DNA from: an uncultured Collinsella sp. | GTDB lineage: Bacteria; Actinomycetota; Coriobacteriia; Coriobacteriales; Coriobacteriaceae | Assembly: GCA_900538305.1 (NCBI GenBank) | Contig: UPXY01000006.1 | Location: forward strand, 1 to 64,000 | Length of the DNA: 64,000 bases | Direction: 5' to 3' | Notes under the pieces: generated by a model | Database searches by the model: none | What the model was told of the DNA's origin: nothing | The model's input: the letters and a program-made list of their open reading frames with translations, nothing else | Shown: positions 52,184 through 60,081 of the stretch, one piece after another | How the letters are laid out: each line of letters starts with the position of its first letter | Numbering within the stretch: the stretch's first letter is position 1 | Made by a program: the position numbers and the translations under genes

Positions 52184-53098
52184 CTACGCGTCGTCGCTTT
52201 GCGATGAAGGTGTATAGAACCCGATGTTCGCGCCACCACGGTAGCCGCTTTCGGGAACGAGGCTGAGCATGATGCGCTGTTTGGCACCGCCTTCGCCCGC
52301 CTCCACCGCGAACGTGATCGTGTATTCCCCGGCGCGCTTGCCCGCCTCGACACTTTCGATGGTCACCTCGATGGGCGCATCTTCAGCATCGCACGCCTCG
52401 ACATCGAACGAGGCGGCATCGAGTGCAGGAGGCTCGTTCTCCCCTTCGGGCACAGCCTCGATCTTCGCCCGGACGGTCGGATAGGAATCTGTGGTGATGT
52501 CGAGCACGTGCAGCGAAAGGTGCGGGAGCTCATGATTCTCGACCGGCGTCAGCTGATTGGAAACATGTTCAGGAAGGTTGTCGCGCGAGATGGTCGCGCC
52601 TTTGATCACGAAGCTATACACGATCGCGAAGACGATGCAGACGAGTAGGAACGCGAGTGCCATGCCGGTGAGGACGGCCGTCGTCTCGTGGTTGGCGAAA
52701 AACGTCCGGGCGCTGGAATACGCCTGCTTGGCGGTGCCGCCGAACGATGAGCGCATATCGGCCATGTCGAGGGAAGCGAGCTTCTCGCGAGCGCCGCGGG
52801 CAAGCGCGGCACGACGCGACGTTCCCGTATCTTCCGTATCTTCGTCCTCGAAGGTATCTTCGTCCTCGGACGCACCTTCGTCATCAGACATATCTTCGTC
52901 CTCGGACGCACCTTCGTCATCAGACATATCTTCGTCATCGAGTGCGTCTAAGCTATCGGAAGCATCCTTGAGACCCGCGTCGTGTGCGACGTCCACAGCG
53001 CTTGTGGAGGTGCAGTTCTCGCTGGTATCGCCAGCCATGACAAGCCCGGAGGCCTCATCTACGACAGTTGAATCGGCGCCCGCACCCTGCTCCGACAT
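52184..53098 (-). CDS. Acidic-repeat single-span membrane protein, unknown function
   Basis: I do not recognise this protein of about 304 residues. The first 100 residues are extremely acidic and contain a 12-residue repeat (MSDDEGASEDED) in two copies plus degenerate ones. A basic Ala/Arg stretch follows. One membrane span lies at about 142-165, and the C-terminal 130 residues are a beta-rich, extracytoplasmic-looking domain. The acidic part should be inside. Two ATGs are in tandem (53101, 53098). GGAGG is too close to the first, so the second is chosen. Confidence 0.75.
   Translation of the reverse strand: MSEQGAGADSTVVDEASGLVMAGDTSENCTSTSAVDVAHDAGLKDASDSLDALDDEDMSDDEGASEDEDMSDDEGASEDEDTFEDEDTEDTGTSRRAALARGAREKLASLDMADMRSSFGGTAKQAYSSARTFFANHETTAVLTGMALAFLLVCIVFAIVYSFVIKGATISRDNLPEHVSNQLTPVENHELPHLSLHVLDITTDSYPTVRAKIEAVPEGENEPPALDAASFDVEACDAEDAPIEVTIESVEAGKRAGEYTITFAVEAGEGGAKQRIMLSLVPESGYRGGANIGFYTPSSQSDDA
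52855..52926. repeat. Two perfect 36-bp tandem repeats within the acidic protein gene
   Basis: Copies at 52855-52890 and 52891-52926 are identical, and a third partial copy starts at 52927. Each encodes 12 residues of the acidic repeat, so copy number can change without a frameshift. Confidence 0.9.
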
Positions 53099-53133
53099 CA
53101 TTCCTCCCCTACCTTAGCAACAAAGGGAACCCT

Positions 53134-53180
53134 ATTGTATGCGATGGTGCAAGGAATTCCTAAGATCAGGCACCTGATCA
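53134..53180 (-). promoter_or_regulatory. Candidate promoter and 16-bp palindrome before the acidic protein gene
   Basis: TACAAT (53134-53139) is a good -10. GATCAGG-CA-CCTGATC (53165-53180) is a perfect inverted repeat, centred about 36 bp upstream of it, where an activator or repressor dimer could bind. It also lies downstream of guaB. Confidence 0.4.
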
Positions 53181-53199
53181 AAGCCTAAACGGTTCGTTG

Positions 53200-53236
53200 A
53201 AACGAAGAGGGCGCCCCTCATATGAGAAGCGCCCCA
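53200..53236 (-). terminator. Terminator of guaB
   Basis: GGGCGC (53229-53234 complement) and 53209-53214 form a 6-bp stem. A 2x2 internal loop separates it from an inner CTCAT/ATGAG stem (53217-53226). TCTTCGTTTC follows on the minus strand. It lies about 45 bp past the guaB stop. Confidence 0.6.
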
Positions 53237-53280
53237 ATCGAGCAGGATGTGTTGTCGCGCAACGAAACGATAGCTGTATC

Positions 53281-54795
53281 TTACTGGTAGCTCACCGTCT
53301 GGTGGTTGCGATCTTTCACCACGACGTCGTGCGCACCGCCCTCGACGATCGAAGTCGAGCTCACGAGCGTGAGGCGCGCCTTCTGCTGAAGCTCCTTAAT
53401 GGAGAGGGATCCGCAGTTGCACATCGTGGACTTGATCTTGTAGAGCGTGGCGTTCACGCCGTCCTTGAGCGAACCGGCGTAGGGCACGTAGGAGTCGACG
53501 CCCTCCTCGAATGCGAGCTTCGAGGCGCCACCAAGATCGTAGCGCTGCCAGTTGCGGGCTCGCGCTGAACCCTCGCCCCAATATTCCTTCATGTACTGGC
53601 CGTTCACGTTCACGCGAGCGGTGGGGCTCTCGTCGAAACGCGCGAAGTAGCGGCCGAGCATCATGAAGTCGGCACCCATGGCAAGGGCGAGCGTCATGTG
53701 GTAGTCATAGACGATGCCACCGTCGGAGCACACGGGCACGTAGACGCCGGTCTCCTCGAAATACTCGTCGCGCGCGCGGCACACGTCGATGAGCGCCGTT
53801 GCCTGTCCGCGGCCGATGCCCTTCGTCTCGCGCGTGATGCAGATCGAGCCGCCGCCGATACCCACCTTTACGAAGTCGGCACCGCAATCCGCGAGGAAGC
53901 GGAAGCCGTCGCCATCGACGACGTTGCCGGCACCCACTTTGACCTCATCGCCGTACGCCGCGCGGATCCACTCAATCGTGCGCTTCTGCCACTCGCTGAA
54001 ACCCTCAGAGGAGTCGATGCAGAGCACGTCGGCGCCCGCCTCGAGCAGAAGCGGCACACGCTTCTCGTAATCGCGTGTGTTGATGCCCGCACCCACCATG
54101 TAGCGCTTGTTGGCGTCGAGAAGCTCGTTGGGGTTTGACTTATGACTGTCGTAATCCTTGCGGAAAACGATACCCACCAGGTGGTCGTTCTCGTCCACCA
54201 CGGGCAGGGCGTTCAGCTTGTTGTCCCAGATGACGTCGTTGGCTCGCTTGAGCGTGATGTCCTTGTCGCCCACGATGAGCTGCTCGCGCGGGGTCATGAA
54301 TGTCGCGACCTTCATCTGCGGGTCGTCACGAGAGGGGCGGTAGTCACGGCTCGTGACGATGCCGAGGAGCTTGCCGTGTGCCGTGCCGTCTTCCGTGACG
54401 GGCATGGTGGAGTGGCCGGTCTTCTCCTTGAGATCCATAACCTCCTGCATGGTCATATCGGGCGTGAGCGTGGAGTCGGAGATGACGAAACCGGCCTTGT
54501 GATCCTTCACGGCCTTGACCATGGCAGCTTCGGACTCGGGCGTCTGGTTGCCGTAGATGAAGGACATGCCGCCTTCCGTGGCGAGCGCGATACCCATCTT
54601 CTCGCCGGAGACGGACTGCATGATGGCAGAGACCATGGGGATGTTCAGGCTGATGGAAGGCTCTTCGCCGCGACGGTACTTCACGAGCGGGGTCTTGAGG
54701 TTGACGTTCGCGGGGACGCATTCGGAAGACGAGTATCCGGGCACCAGCAGGTACTCAGAGAACGTATGGGACTCACCGGGGAAAAACATGGCCAT
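53281..54795 (-). CDS. guaB: Inosine-5'-monophosphate dehydrogenase
   Basis: This 504-residue enzyme oxidises IMP to XMP, the committed step to GMP. The catalytic loop GIGGGSICITRE near 312-323 has the active-site Cys. A CBS pair lies at about 100-220, and SDGGIVYDYHMTLALAMGAD forms the phosphate site. The N-terminus (MAMFFPGESHTFSEYLLVPGY) and the late WGEGSARARNWQRYDLG flap differ from the common GuaB, suggesting a distinct IMPDH subfamily. GAGGAGG precedes the ATG. Confidence 0.93.
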   Translation of the reverse strand: MAMFFPGESHTFSEYLLVPGYSSSECVPANVNLKTPLVKYRRGEEPSISLNIPMVSAIMQSVSGEKMGIALATEGGMSFIYGNQTPESEAAMVKAVKDHKAGFVISDSTLTPDMTMQEVMDLKEKTGHSTMPVTEDGTAHGKLLGIVTSRDYRPSRDDPQMKVATFMTPREQLIVGDKDITLKRANDVIWDNKLNALPVVDENDHLVGIVFRKDYDSHKSNPNELLDANKRYMVGAGINTRDYEKRVPLLLEAGADVLCIDSSEGFSEWQKRTIEWIRAAYGDEVKVGAGNVVDGDGFRFLADCGADFVKVGIGGGSICITRETKGIGRGQATALIDVCRARDEYFEETGVYVPVCSDGGIVYDYHMTLALAMGADFMMLGRYFARFDESPTARVNVNGQYMKEYWGEGSARARNWQRYDLGGASKLAFEEGVDSYVPYAGSLKDGVNATLYKIKSTMCNCGSLSIKELQQKARLTLVSSTSIVEGGAHDVVVKDRNHQTVSYQ

Positions 54796-55159
54796 GGATA
54801 CTCCTCCTCATGGTTTGGGCACGATCTGGGGGCGGGCACAGCGGCGCCGTCCCTTGCCGCGCGATTTCGCTGAAAGACCGCCTGGCCGGGCGTTCTTGGT
54901 GACGTATTGTAGCGCACGGCAAGCGTATCTTGGCAGGATGCGCGCGCAGCGTCACCGTGTTCGCACATCTGGAGGGCCAATGCCGCCGAATCATCGCATG
55001 CAGCCAAGGCGCTGGTCCGAGGAGCCGCCATTTGCGACAGAGATCAACCCGCCTTGCCCCTGTGGCACTCGTGCCGAAATAGCACGCAACGTGTTGATTG
55101 GGACGGGAAATTTTTCCGCTCGAACCACCTTTGAACGGCGAATGCCTCCGGATGTTTTT
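54796..55159. other. Gene-free DNA upstream of guaB
   Basis: This is part of a 998-bp stretch without a gene. A -10-like TACAAT (54906-54911, minus) may belong to the guaB promoter, with a leader of about 100 nt. The rest shows no coding pattern or RNA I can name. Confidence 0.4.
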
Positions 55160-55309
55160 TTGATGCCACTCGCCGCAAATATGTACGGAGGCATTCTCCA
55201 GGCGAGGGGTTGACGCCACTCGTCCCAAATATGTACGGCGACATCCTCAGAGCGAGGGGTTGACGCCACTCGTCCCAAATATGTATCGATTTTCCCATTC
55301 GTCTCAATT
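55160..55309. repeat. 50-bp tandem repeats, three copies
   Basis: Copies begin at 55160, 55210 and 55260 (TTGACGCCACTCGTCCCAA in two of them). The second and third are identical over their first 27 bases. A shorter relative (CCATTCGTCTCAATTCTG) starts at 55295. The reverse complement, with TTGGGACGAGTGGC, resembles the core of the 40-bp array that follows. Confidence 0.75.
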
Positions 55310-55370
55310 CTGTATCAGGCATTTTGCTGAAATACCCCACTTGACAGAAATATGTACCTCACAATCGGTT

Positions 55371-55648
55371 CATATTTGAGTCGAATGAGCAAGCGAGGCG
55401 AAGCTGGGTTCAGATTTGGGTCGAATGGGCAAGAGGAACGAACCTGAGTCCAGATTTGGGTCGAATGGGCAAGAGGAACGAACCTGAGTCCAGATTTGGG
55501 TCGAATGGGCAACAAGCCATAAGCGTAATCCATATTCGGACCGAGTGGACAAGCGAGGCGAAGCTGGGTCCACAGCTTGGTCGAGTGAGCAACAAGCCGA
55601 ACCGAAATCCATCTTTAGGCCGAGTGAATAAGCGCAATCGAATGGACG
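55371..55648. repeat. 40-bp tandem repeat array, seven units
   Basis: Units start at 55371, 55411, 55451, 55491, 55531, 55571 and 55610 (the sixth is 39 bp). Units 2 and 3 are identical. Each has a conserved half (ATTTGGGTCGAATGGGCAA) and a variable half. Variable halves recur: GCGAGGCGAAGCTGGGT is in units 1 and 5. The unit is not a multiple of three and no gene or ribosome binding site fits. No cas gene is near, and the spacers are not unique, so it is not a CRISPR. Confidence 0.88.
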
Positions 55649-55793
55649 GCAGCACTTGAATCCAGCGAGCGCAGCGACGGGCCACAGTTCGCCCATAGGC
55701 CAAGCAAGCATGCAGACAGAAACGTGACCTGTTTTGCGCTGGACGGGCAAACGGACGGCAGAAAGCGTATCACCGCTGTTCAGAGCCCCAAGC
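55649..55793. other. Gap between repeat array and rfbB end
   Basis: I see no gene, RNA or clear rfbB terminator in these 145 bases. Confidence 0.4.
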
Positions 55794-56813
55794 CTACCTT
55801 TTCTGCTCGGCATAGCGCGCTTCAGCATCTTCACGGGCGGAAGCCCACCAGGACTCATGGTCGCGGTACCACGCTATCGTCTGTCGCAGCCCCTCCTCGA
55901 AATCCGTGAATCGTGGCTCCCATCCCAGTTCTCTGCGAAGCTTACCGGCATCGATCGCATACCGTCGATCATGACCTGGGCGATCGCGCACCCAGTCGAA
56001 GTCGTTCTCATCGCGGCCGAACGCACGCAGGATCGTGCGTACCACATCGATGTTCGAGCGTTCTCCATTCGCTCCCACGAGATACGTTTCGCCTATGTGT
56101 CCACGCGTGAGCACCGCCCACACCGCGCTCGAATGATCGTCCACGTGGATCCAGTCCCGCACGTTAAGACCATCGCCGTACAGCCGCGGGCGCACCCCGC
56201 GCAGAAGCCCGGTCACCTGGCGCGGTATGAACTTCTCCGGATGTTGGTAGGAACCGTAGTTGTTCGAGCAGTTAGAGATCGTAGCGATAATGCCGTACGT
56301 GCGCACCCACGCCCGCACAAGCATATCCGATGCGGCCTTGGTGCTCGAATACGGCGAGCTTGGATGGTATGGTCTCTCTTCGGTGAAGCGCGCCGGGTCG
56401 TCGAGCGCAAGATCGCCGTAGACCTCGTCTGTCGAGATGTGATGGAAGCGTAGACCATGCGCGCGGCTTGCCTCGAGCAAAGTAAAAGTTCCCTGGACAT
56501 TCGTCTGCACGAAAGGGCCAGGGCAGGCGATGGAGTTGTCGTTGTGGCTTTCCGCCGCGAAATGAACGATGGTATCCGCATGCGCCGCAAGGCGATCTAC
56601 GAGCGCCGCATCGCAGATATCGCCAACCACAAGCTCCACACGATCCTCGGGCATGTCGGCGATATTCTGCGGGTTGCCAGCATACGTGAGCTTATCGAGC
56701 ACCGTCACGTGCACGTCCGGCTGCTCGCGTACCACCCAGCGCACGAAATTCGATCCGATGAACCCGCACCCGCCAGTGACGATGATGTGACGCGGTTCAA
56801 AGCTTGCCACCAT
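55794..56813 (-). CDS. rfbB: dTDP-glucose 4,6-dehydratase
   Basis: This 339-residue extended short-chain dehydrogenase most likely makes dTDP-4-keto-6-deoxyglucose for rhamnose or related sugars. The NAD-binding TGGCGFIGS is at 13-21. STDEVYGD gives the catalytic Asp/Glu, and YSSTKAASD the Tyr/Lys. The ATG at 56813 has GGAGGG upstream; an ATG five codons earlier does not. No rfbA, rfbC or rfbD is next to it, so its partners must lie elsewhere. It sits isolated among repeats. Confidence 0.9.
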   Translation of the reverse strand: MVASFEPRHIIVTGGCGFIGSNFVRWVVREQPDVHVTVLDKLTYAGNPQNIADMPEDRVELVVGDICDAALVDRLAAHADTIVHFAAESHNDNSIACPGPFVQTNVQGTFTLLEASRAHGLRFHHISTDEVYGDLALDDPARFTEERPYHPSSPYSSTKAASDMLVRAWVRTYGIIATISNCSNNYGSYQHPEKFIPRQVTGLLRGVRPRLYGDGLNVRDWIHVDDHSSAVWAVLTRGHIGETYLVGANGERSNIDVVRTILRAFGRDENDFDWVRDRPGHDRRYAIDAGKLRRELGWEPRFTDFEEGLRQTIAWYRDHESWWASAREDAEARYAEQKR

Positions 56814-57176
56814 GATCCCTCCCACCATACGCCTGGTAATAGGTAGTTTAGCGAAAGCGGTGCGCTCTGTTCATGTGAGCAAGCCTGGTACCGGCTCTTC
56901 CCTGAAGCGCGACCAGCATCCAGAGCACAGCGCGCCTCGGGCGAGATGAATCCGGAACGTGTCTGCGCCTTGGCGACGCATGCTGGGCGGCCGCGCACAT
57001 TCCAGAGAACCTCAAAGTTTCTGCACTCCGCCGTTCGCCGACATGGCCTACGTGCGCATGTACCGCTCGCGGAATCGTTTATTTGCCTCCCCCTACCTAT
57101 GGAGACGACCTGCTATCATGACTGCACCAGCGCCTCATCCACTCCCCTGCCAGCACCCATAGGGAGGAGACTGTGT
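56814..57176. promoter_or_regulatory. Divergent gap between rfbB and the orphan plus-strand gene
   Basis: This 363-bp gap should hold both promoters. An extended -10, TGCTATCAT, on the plus strand (57111-57119) could start the orphan gene with a 50-nt leader. On the minus strand TAAACT near 56847-56852 is a weak -10 for rfbB. No other feature is clear. Confidence 0.45.
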
Positions 57177-58223
57177 ATGGGCGCATTCGATAGCAACAAG
57201 AACTACGTGCTCATATGTGGCGCTTCGGCGCTGCGTCTGTATCGATCCGATATCTCGCTGCAATTCGTTCGCCACGTAATACAGGAATGCTCGCGTGGAG
57301 TTGCACGTGAAAACGCTGCACAAGCGGATGCACGGCTTGCTTCAGCACTGGACAGAAGACGCGCCTGCATTCCCTCCGCATCCGAATGCACTGCGATGGC
57401 GCGTCTGTTCGACCTGCCCCAGCCACTCGACTTGATGGTGACATCTCCAGAGTTGCGCCGACATTCGGCTGCCATCCGCTGTCATCTCGATACGGACGAA
57501 ACGCATCTTGCAGCATACATCGAGGTAGAGAAGGGCGTGTACGTCGCTCGTCCTGAGCTTGTGTATTACCAGCTGGCAACCTATGCGGACACCGCTCATG
57601 CTTGGATGCTCGCCTCCGAGCTCGCGGGCGAGTATTCACTCGAGCGCGATGGGGCAAAGGGCATGCACGGCCGCACCGCCCTTACCTCGCCCGATCTACT
57701 GCGCGCGTTCTTCGATCGGTCGCGCGCCAGCTGCCGCAAAGCACGAGGTAGGCGAATACTCGATCACTTTGTCGGAGGCGCACGTTCTCCCAAGGAAGCA
57801 CAGATTGCGGCCATGCTTGCATTGCCCCGACGCCTCGGCGGCTACGGGATTCGCGGCGTGACGCTCAACCAACAAATCGATCTTTCACCCGAAGCGCGCG
57901 CCGTCGCCAAGCGCGCATACGTGGAAGGGGACGTCTTCATCGAACCCCTGCAGCATGCTATCGAGTATGACAGCGACGAGCACCATCTTGGCAACAAGGC
58001 ACACGACCGCGACACGCGCAAGGCGAATGCGCTGCGCATGATGGGGCTCGAGCTTACAAGCCTCAGCAAGGGTCAGCTCCATAGCTGGCTGGAGTTCGAT
58101 ATCCTCGCTACAGCAATCGACCAGGAGCAGCCGTTTCATAAACGAGGTGCGACGCCCGCGATTCGCGCCAAGCAATATGCCCTTTGGCACCAGCTGCTGT
58201 TTGAGGAGACGGATACGAGATAG
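57177..58223 (+). CDS. Orphan protein, possibly with a nuclease-like C-terminal fold
   Basis: I do not recognise a named family in this 348-residue protein. GGAGG lies 8 nt before the ATG at 57177, so the 77 upstream in-frame residues are rejected. It has a middle block VYVARPELVYYQLATYAD plus ASELAGEYSL. The C-terminal part has IEYDSDEHH near 261-269 followed by D-x2-R-K-x-N-A-L-x2-M-G. This pattern resembles Vsr/DUF559-like or other PD-(D/E)xK nucleases. I infer a lineage-specific protein, perhaps of a toxin-antitoxin or defence type. It is the only plus-strand protein gene and lies among repeats. Confidence 0.75.
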   Translation: MGAFDSNKNYVLICGASALRLYRSDISLQFVRHVIQECSRGVARENAAQADARLASALDRRRACIPSASECTAMARLFDLPQPLDLMVTSPELRRHSAAIRCHLDTDETHLAAYIEVEKGVYVARPELVYYQLATYADTAHAWMLASELAGEYSLERDGAKGMHGRTALTSPDLLRAFFDRSRASCRKARGRRILDHFVGGARSPKEAQIAAMLALPRRLGGYGIRGVTLNQQIDLSPEARAVAKRAYVEGDVFIEPLQHAIEYDSDEHHLGNKAHDRDTRKANALRMMGLELTSLSKGQLHSWLEFDILATAIDQEQPFHKRGATPAIRAKQYALWHQLLFEETDTR

Positions 58224-58432
58224 CCTCCCGCAACACGATGAACAACGTGCATCAGCTGTTCAGGGCAGTGGGCACATGGTATGCAGGCGCTTGCGCTGGC
58301 CGCTACCATTCGAACCGGATGTAAGGCATGGTCTTCGCGAGCTGCTGCCACTCGGTTCGGATATGTGCTGCACGCCTTTCACCAGTTGCTAGCACTAATC
58401 CTGCTCAGCTCCGCATTCCTTCCGGACGTGCG
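58224..58432. other. Gap after the orphan gene
   Basis: These 209 bases show no gene and no clear terminator. They lead into the repeat-rich stretch. Confidence 0.4.
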
Positions 58433-58891
58433 CACTCGGCTCAGATCTGCACCGAGCCCTCCCGTTTGGGGACGCCCTTCACGCCGATTGCGACCACACT
58501 TCCCACCGATTGCGGACGCTCCTCCTACCGGTTGTGACCACACTTCTCACCGAATGCGGCCACTCGGCTCAGATTTGCACCGATCCCTCCCGCTTTCGGA
58601 CGCCCTTCCTATCGATTGCGGCCACACTTCCCACCTATATTGCAGCCACTCGGCTCAAATCTGTACCATGCCAAAGCGCAAGAATCCGTTTGACCCAGAT
58701 TTGTACGCCTTTTGCAGTCCAAATATGAGCCGATTGGAAATCATTCAGATTGTTGGAGGAAATGGCCTGGTAAAAGCTTCGTGTTTTGCACACATGATTG
58801 TTTCAAGTCCGTCAAGACGTCCATATTTGGGCTAAGTGATTATTTCATCTGAACAACACGCGCTCTGCGTCCACATTTGGGTCGAGTGGGC
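58433..58891. repeat. Degenerate dispersed repeats
   Basis: CACTCGGCTCAGATCTGCAC starts at 58433, a one-base variant at 58561 and a two-to-three-base variant at 58647. The first two head a 128-bp direct repeat (shared CCCTCCCG, GGACGCCCTTC, CGATTGCG and CCACACTTCCCACC). Related pieces in either orientation are at 58689, 58715, 58818 and 58867-58891 (ATTTGGGTCGAGTGGGC). No open frame there has gene-like features. Confidence 0.75.
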
Positions 58892-59036
58892 AATCATGTT
58901 GAAAATGGCGTACAGAAACAATGCTGAGTGTTCAATCGCATCGAAAACGCCGCGCAGAACAGCACCGAGCGCACAATAACGTTGAGGATGCGGCACAGAA
59001 CCATGTCTGATGGGAAGCTTTGCCAAGAATGCGACG

Positions 59037-59290
59037 CGCCTTCGAATCCAAAGGCCGCTGCCGGCATATGGGAGGTGCGCCTTTGAGTCCAATGGCCGTG
59101 GCTGGCATGTGGGAGGCGCACCTTCGAGTCCAATGGCCGTCGCAGGCATGCGGGAGGCGCGCCTTCGAGTCCAATGGCCGTGGCTGGCATGCGGGAGGCG
59201 CACCTTCGAGTCCAATGGCCGTCGCAGGCATGCGGGAGGCGCGCCCCTGAGCTCAATGTACGCTGCTGGCATGCGGGAGGTGCAGATTCG
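59037..59290. repeat. 41-bp tandem repeat array, six units
   Basis: Units begin at 59039, 59080, 59121, 59162, 59203 and 59244, exactly 41 bp apart, and a fragment follows. The conserved part is CTTCGAGTCCAATGGCC with GGCATGCGGGAGGCGC. Types alternate: GGCCGTGGCTGG in units 2 and 4, GGCCGTCGCAGG in units 3 and 5, so an 82-bp duplication took place. A long open frame on the minus strand is a by-product of the period. Confidence 0.9.
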
Positions 59291-59368
59291 ATTCGCGCCG
59301 CAGGAGCCGAGATAAAGGCGGTGCAGACTCGCCTCGCATCCCACTGTGAACTACAACATGCAGGGGTC

Positions 59369-59941
59369 TTAGCCCAAAAACGCCTTCACCCCGATGATGA
59401 GAAGCACCACGCCGCCGGCAATCTGGGCATGGCTGCCGAAGTGCGCGCCCAAGCGTCGCCCGATAAAGAGCATCGCCATGCAGCACGCAAACGTCGCCAC
59501 GCCGATCATACCGCCGTAAAGCACGATATTCGCGCCGCTCGCAGCAAGCGATACGCCGACAACGAATGCATCGATCGAGGTGGCAATCGCCTCGGCGAAG
59601 ATGGTTGGATAGGTGAGATGCGTGGACGAGCAGGCTTCCGGATCACGCAGCTCGCGCGCCGCCTCGACGATCATCTTTCCACCCACGAACGCAAGGATCA
59701 CGAGCGATACGATACCTGCGTACGCCTCGATGAGCGGCGCGATGAGCGTTCCGCCGAAAAAACCCGCGATAGGCATGGCCATTTGGAAGATTGCGAACAG
59801 CAACGGCATGGCGAGCTTCTTACCCGTGGGCATATCGGGCTCGCAGAGCGTGTTCGAAAGCGTGACCGCCATCGCATCCATCGCGAGCGCCACGCCCAAA
59901 AACAAGCTTTCAACAACATTTGCCAAGGTAAACGGCATCAT
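59369..59941 (-). CDS. mntP: Manganese efflux pump MntP
   Basis: This 190-residue protein has six membrane spans and matches MntP, which exports Mn. Charged residues within helices are conserved: AMDAMAVTLSN and SIDAFVVGVSLA. Two ATGs are in tandem (59941, 59938), and GGAGG is 5 nt before the first. No yybP-ykoY Mn riboswitch could be recognised in the leader. Confidence 0.92.
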   Translation of the reverse strand: MMPFTLANVVESLFLGVALAMDAMAVTLSNTLCEPDMPTGKKLAMPLLFAIFQMAMPIAGFFGGTLIAPLIEAYAGIVSLVILAFVGGKMIVEAARELRDPEACSSTHLTYPTIFAEAIATSIDAFVVGVSLAASGANIVLYGGMIGVATFACCMAMLFIGRRLGAHFGSHAQIAGGVVLLIIGVKAFLG

Positions 59942-60022
59942 CTGAACCTCCAAAAAAGCGCCGAACGCACGCATCTGCGGCCAGCCAGAGCAAAAGCCCG
60001 GCGCCCATTTATCGGCACGCCG
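59942..60022 (-). terminator. Terminator-type hairpins between the PLP-fold gene and mntP
   Basis: On the minus strand CCCGGCG...CGCCGGG (about 59995-60022) is followed by CTTTTG. Further on, GCCG...CGGC is followed by TTTTTT (59952-59957) just before the mntP ribosome binding site. The first should end the upstream gene. The second could be an attenuator of mntP. Confidence 0.6.
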
Positions 60023-60081
60023 GGTCAAACTCATGAAACAAGACGTAGGTACGGCGGAACACCGCAGCTACCCGCTAGGGT

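Noticed and set aside
48972..52217. 1081-residue plus-strand open frame opposite leuS
   Set aside because: It is antisense to a complete leucyl-tRNA synthetase and has no recognisable domain.
55371..55648. CRISPR array
   Set aside because: The variable parts are about 18-20 bp and recur, units abut without unique spacers, and no cas gene is nearby.
58832..59344. 170-residue minus-strand open frame over the 41-bp array
   Set aside because: It is produced by the repeat period (three units restore the frame), has no ribosome binding site and no protein-like domain.
59942..60081. yybP-ykoY manganese riboswitch before mntP
   Set aside because: The conserved loops of that RNA are not visible; only terminator-type hairpins are.
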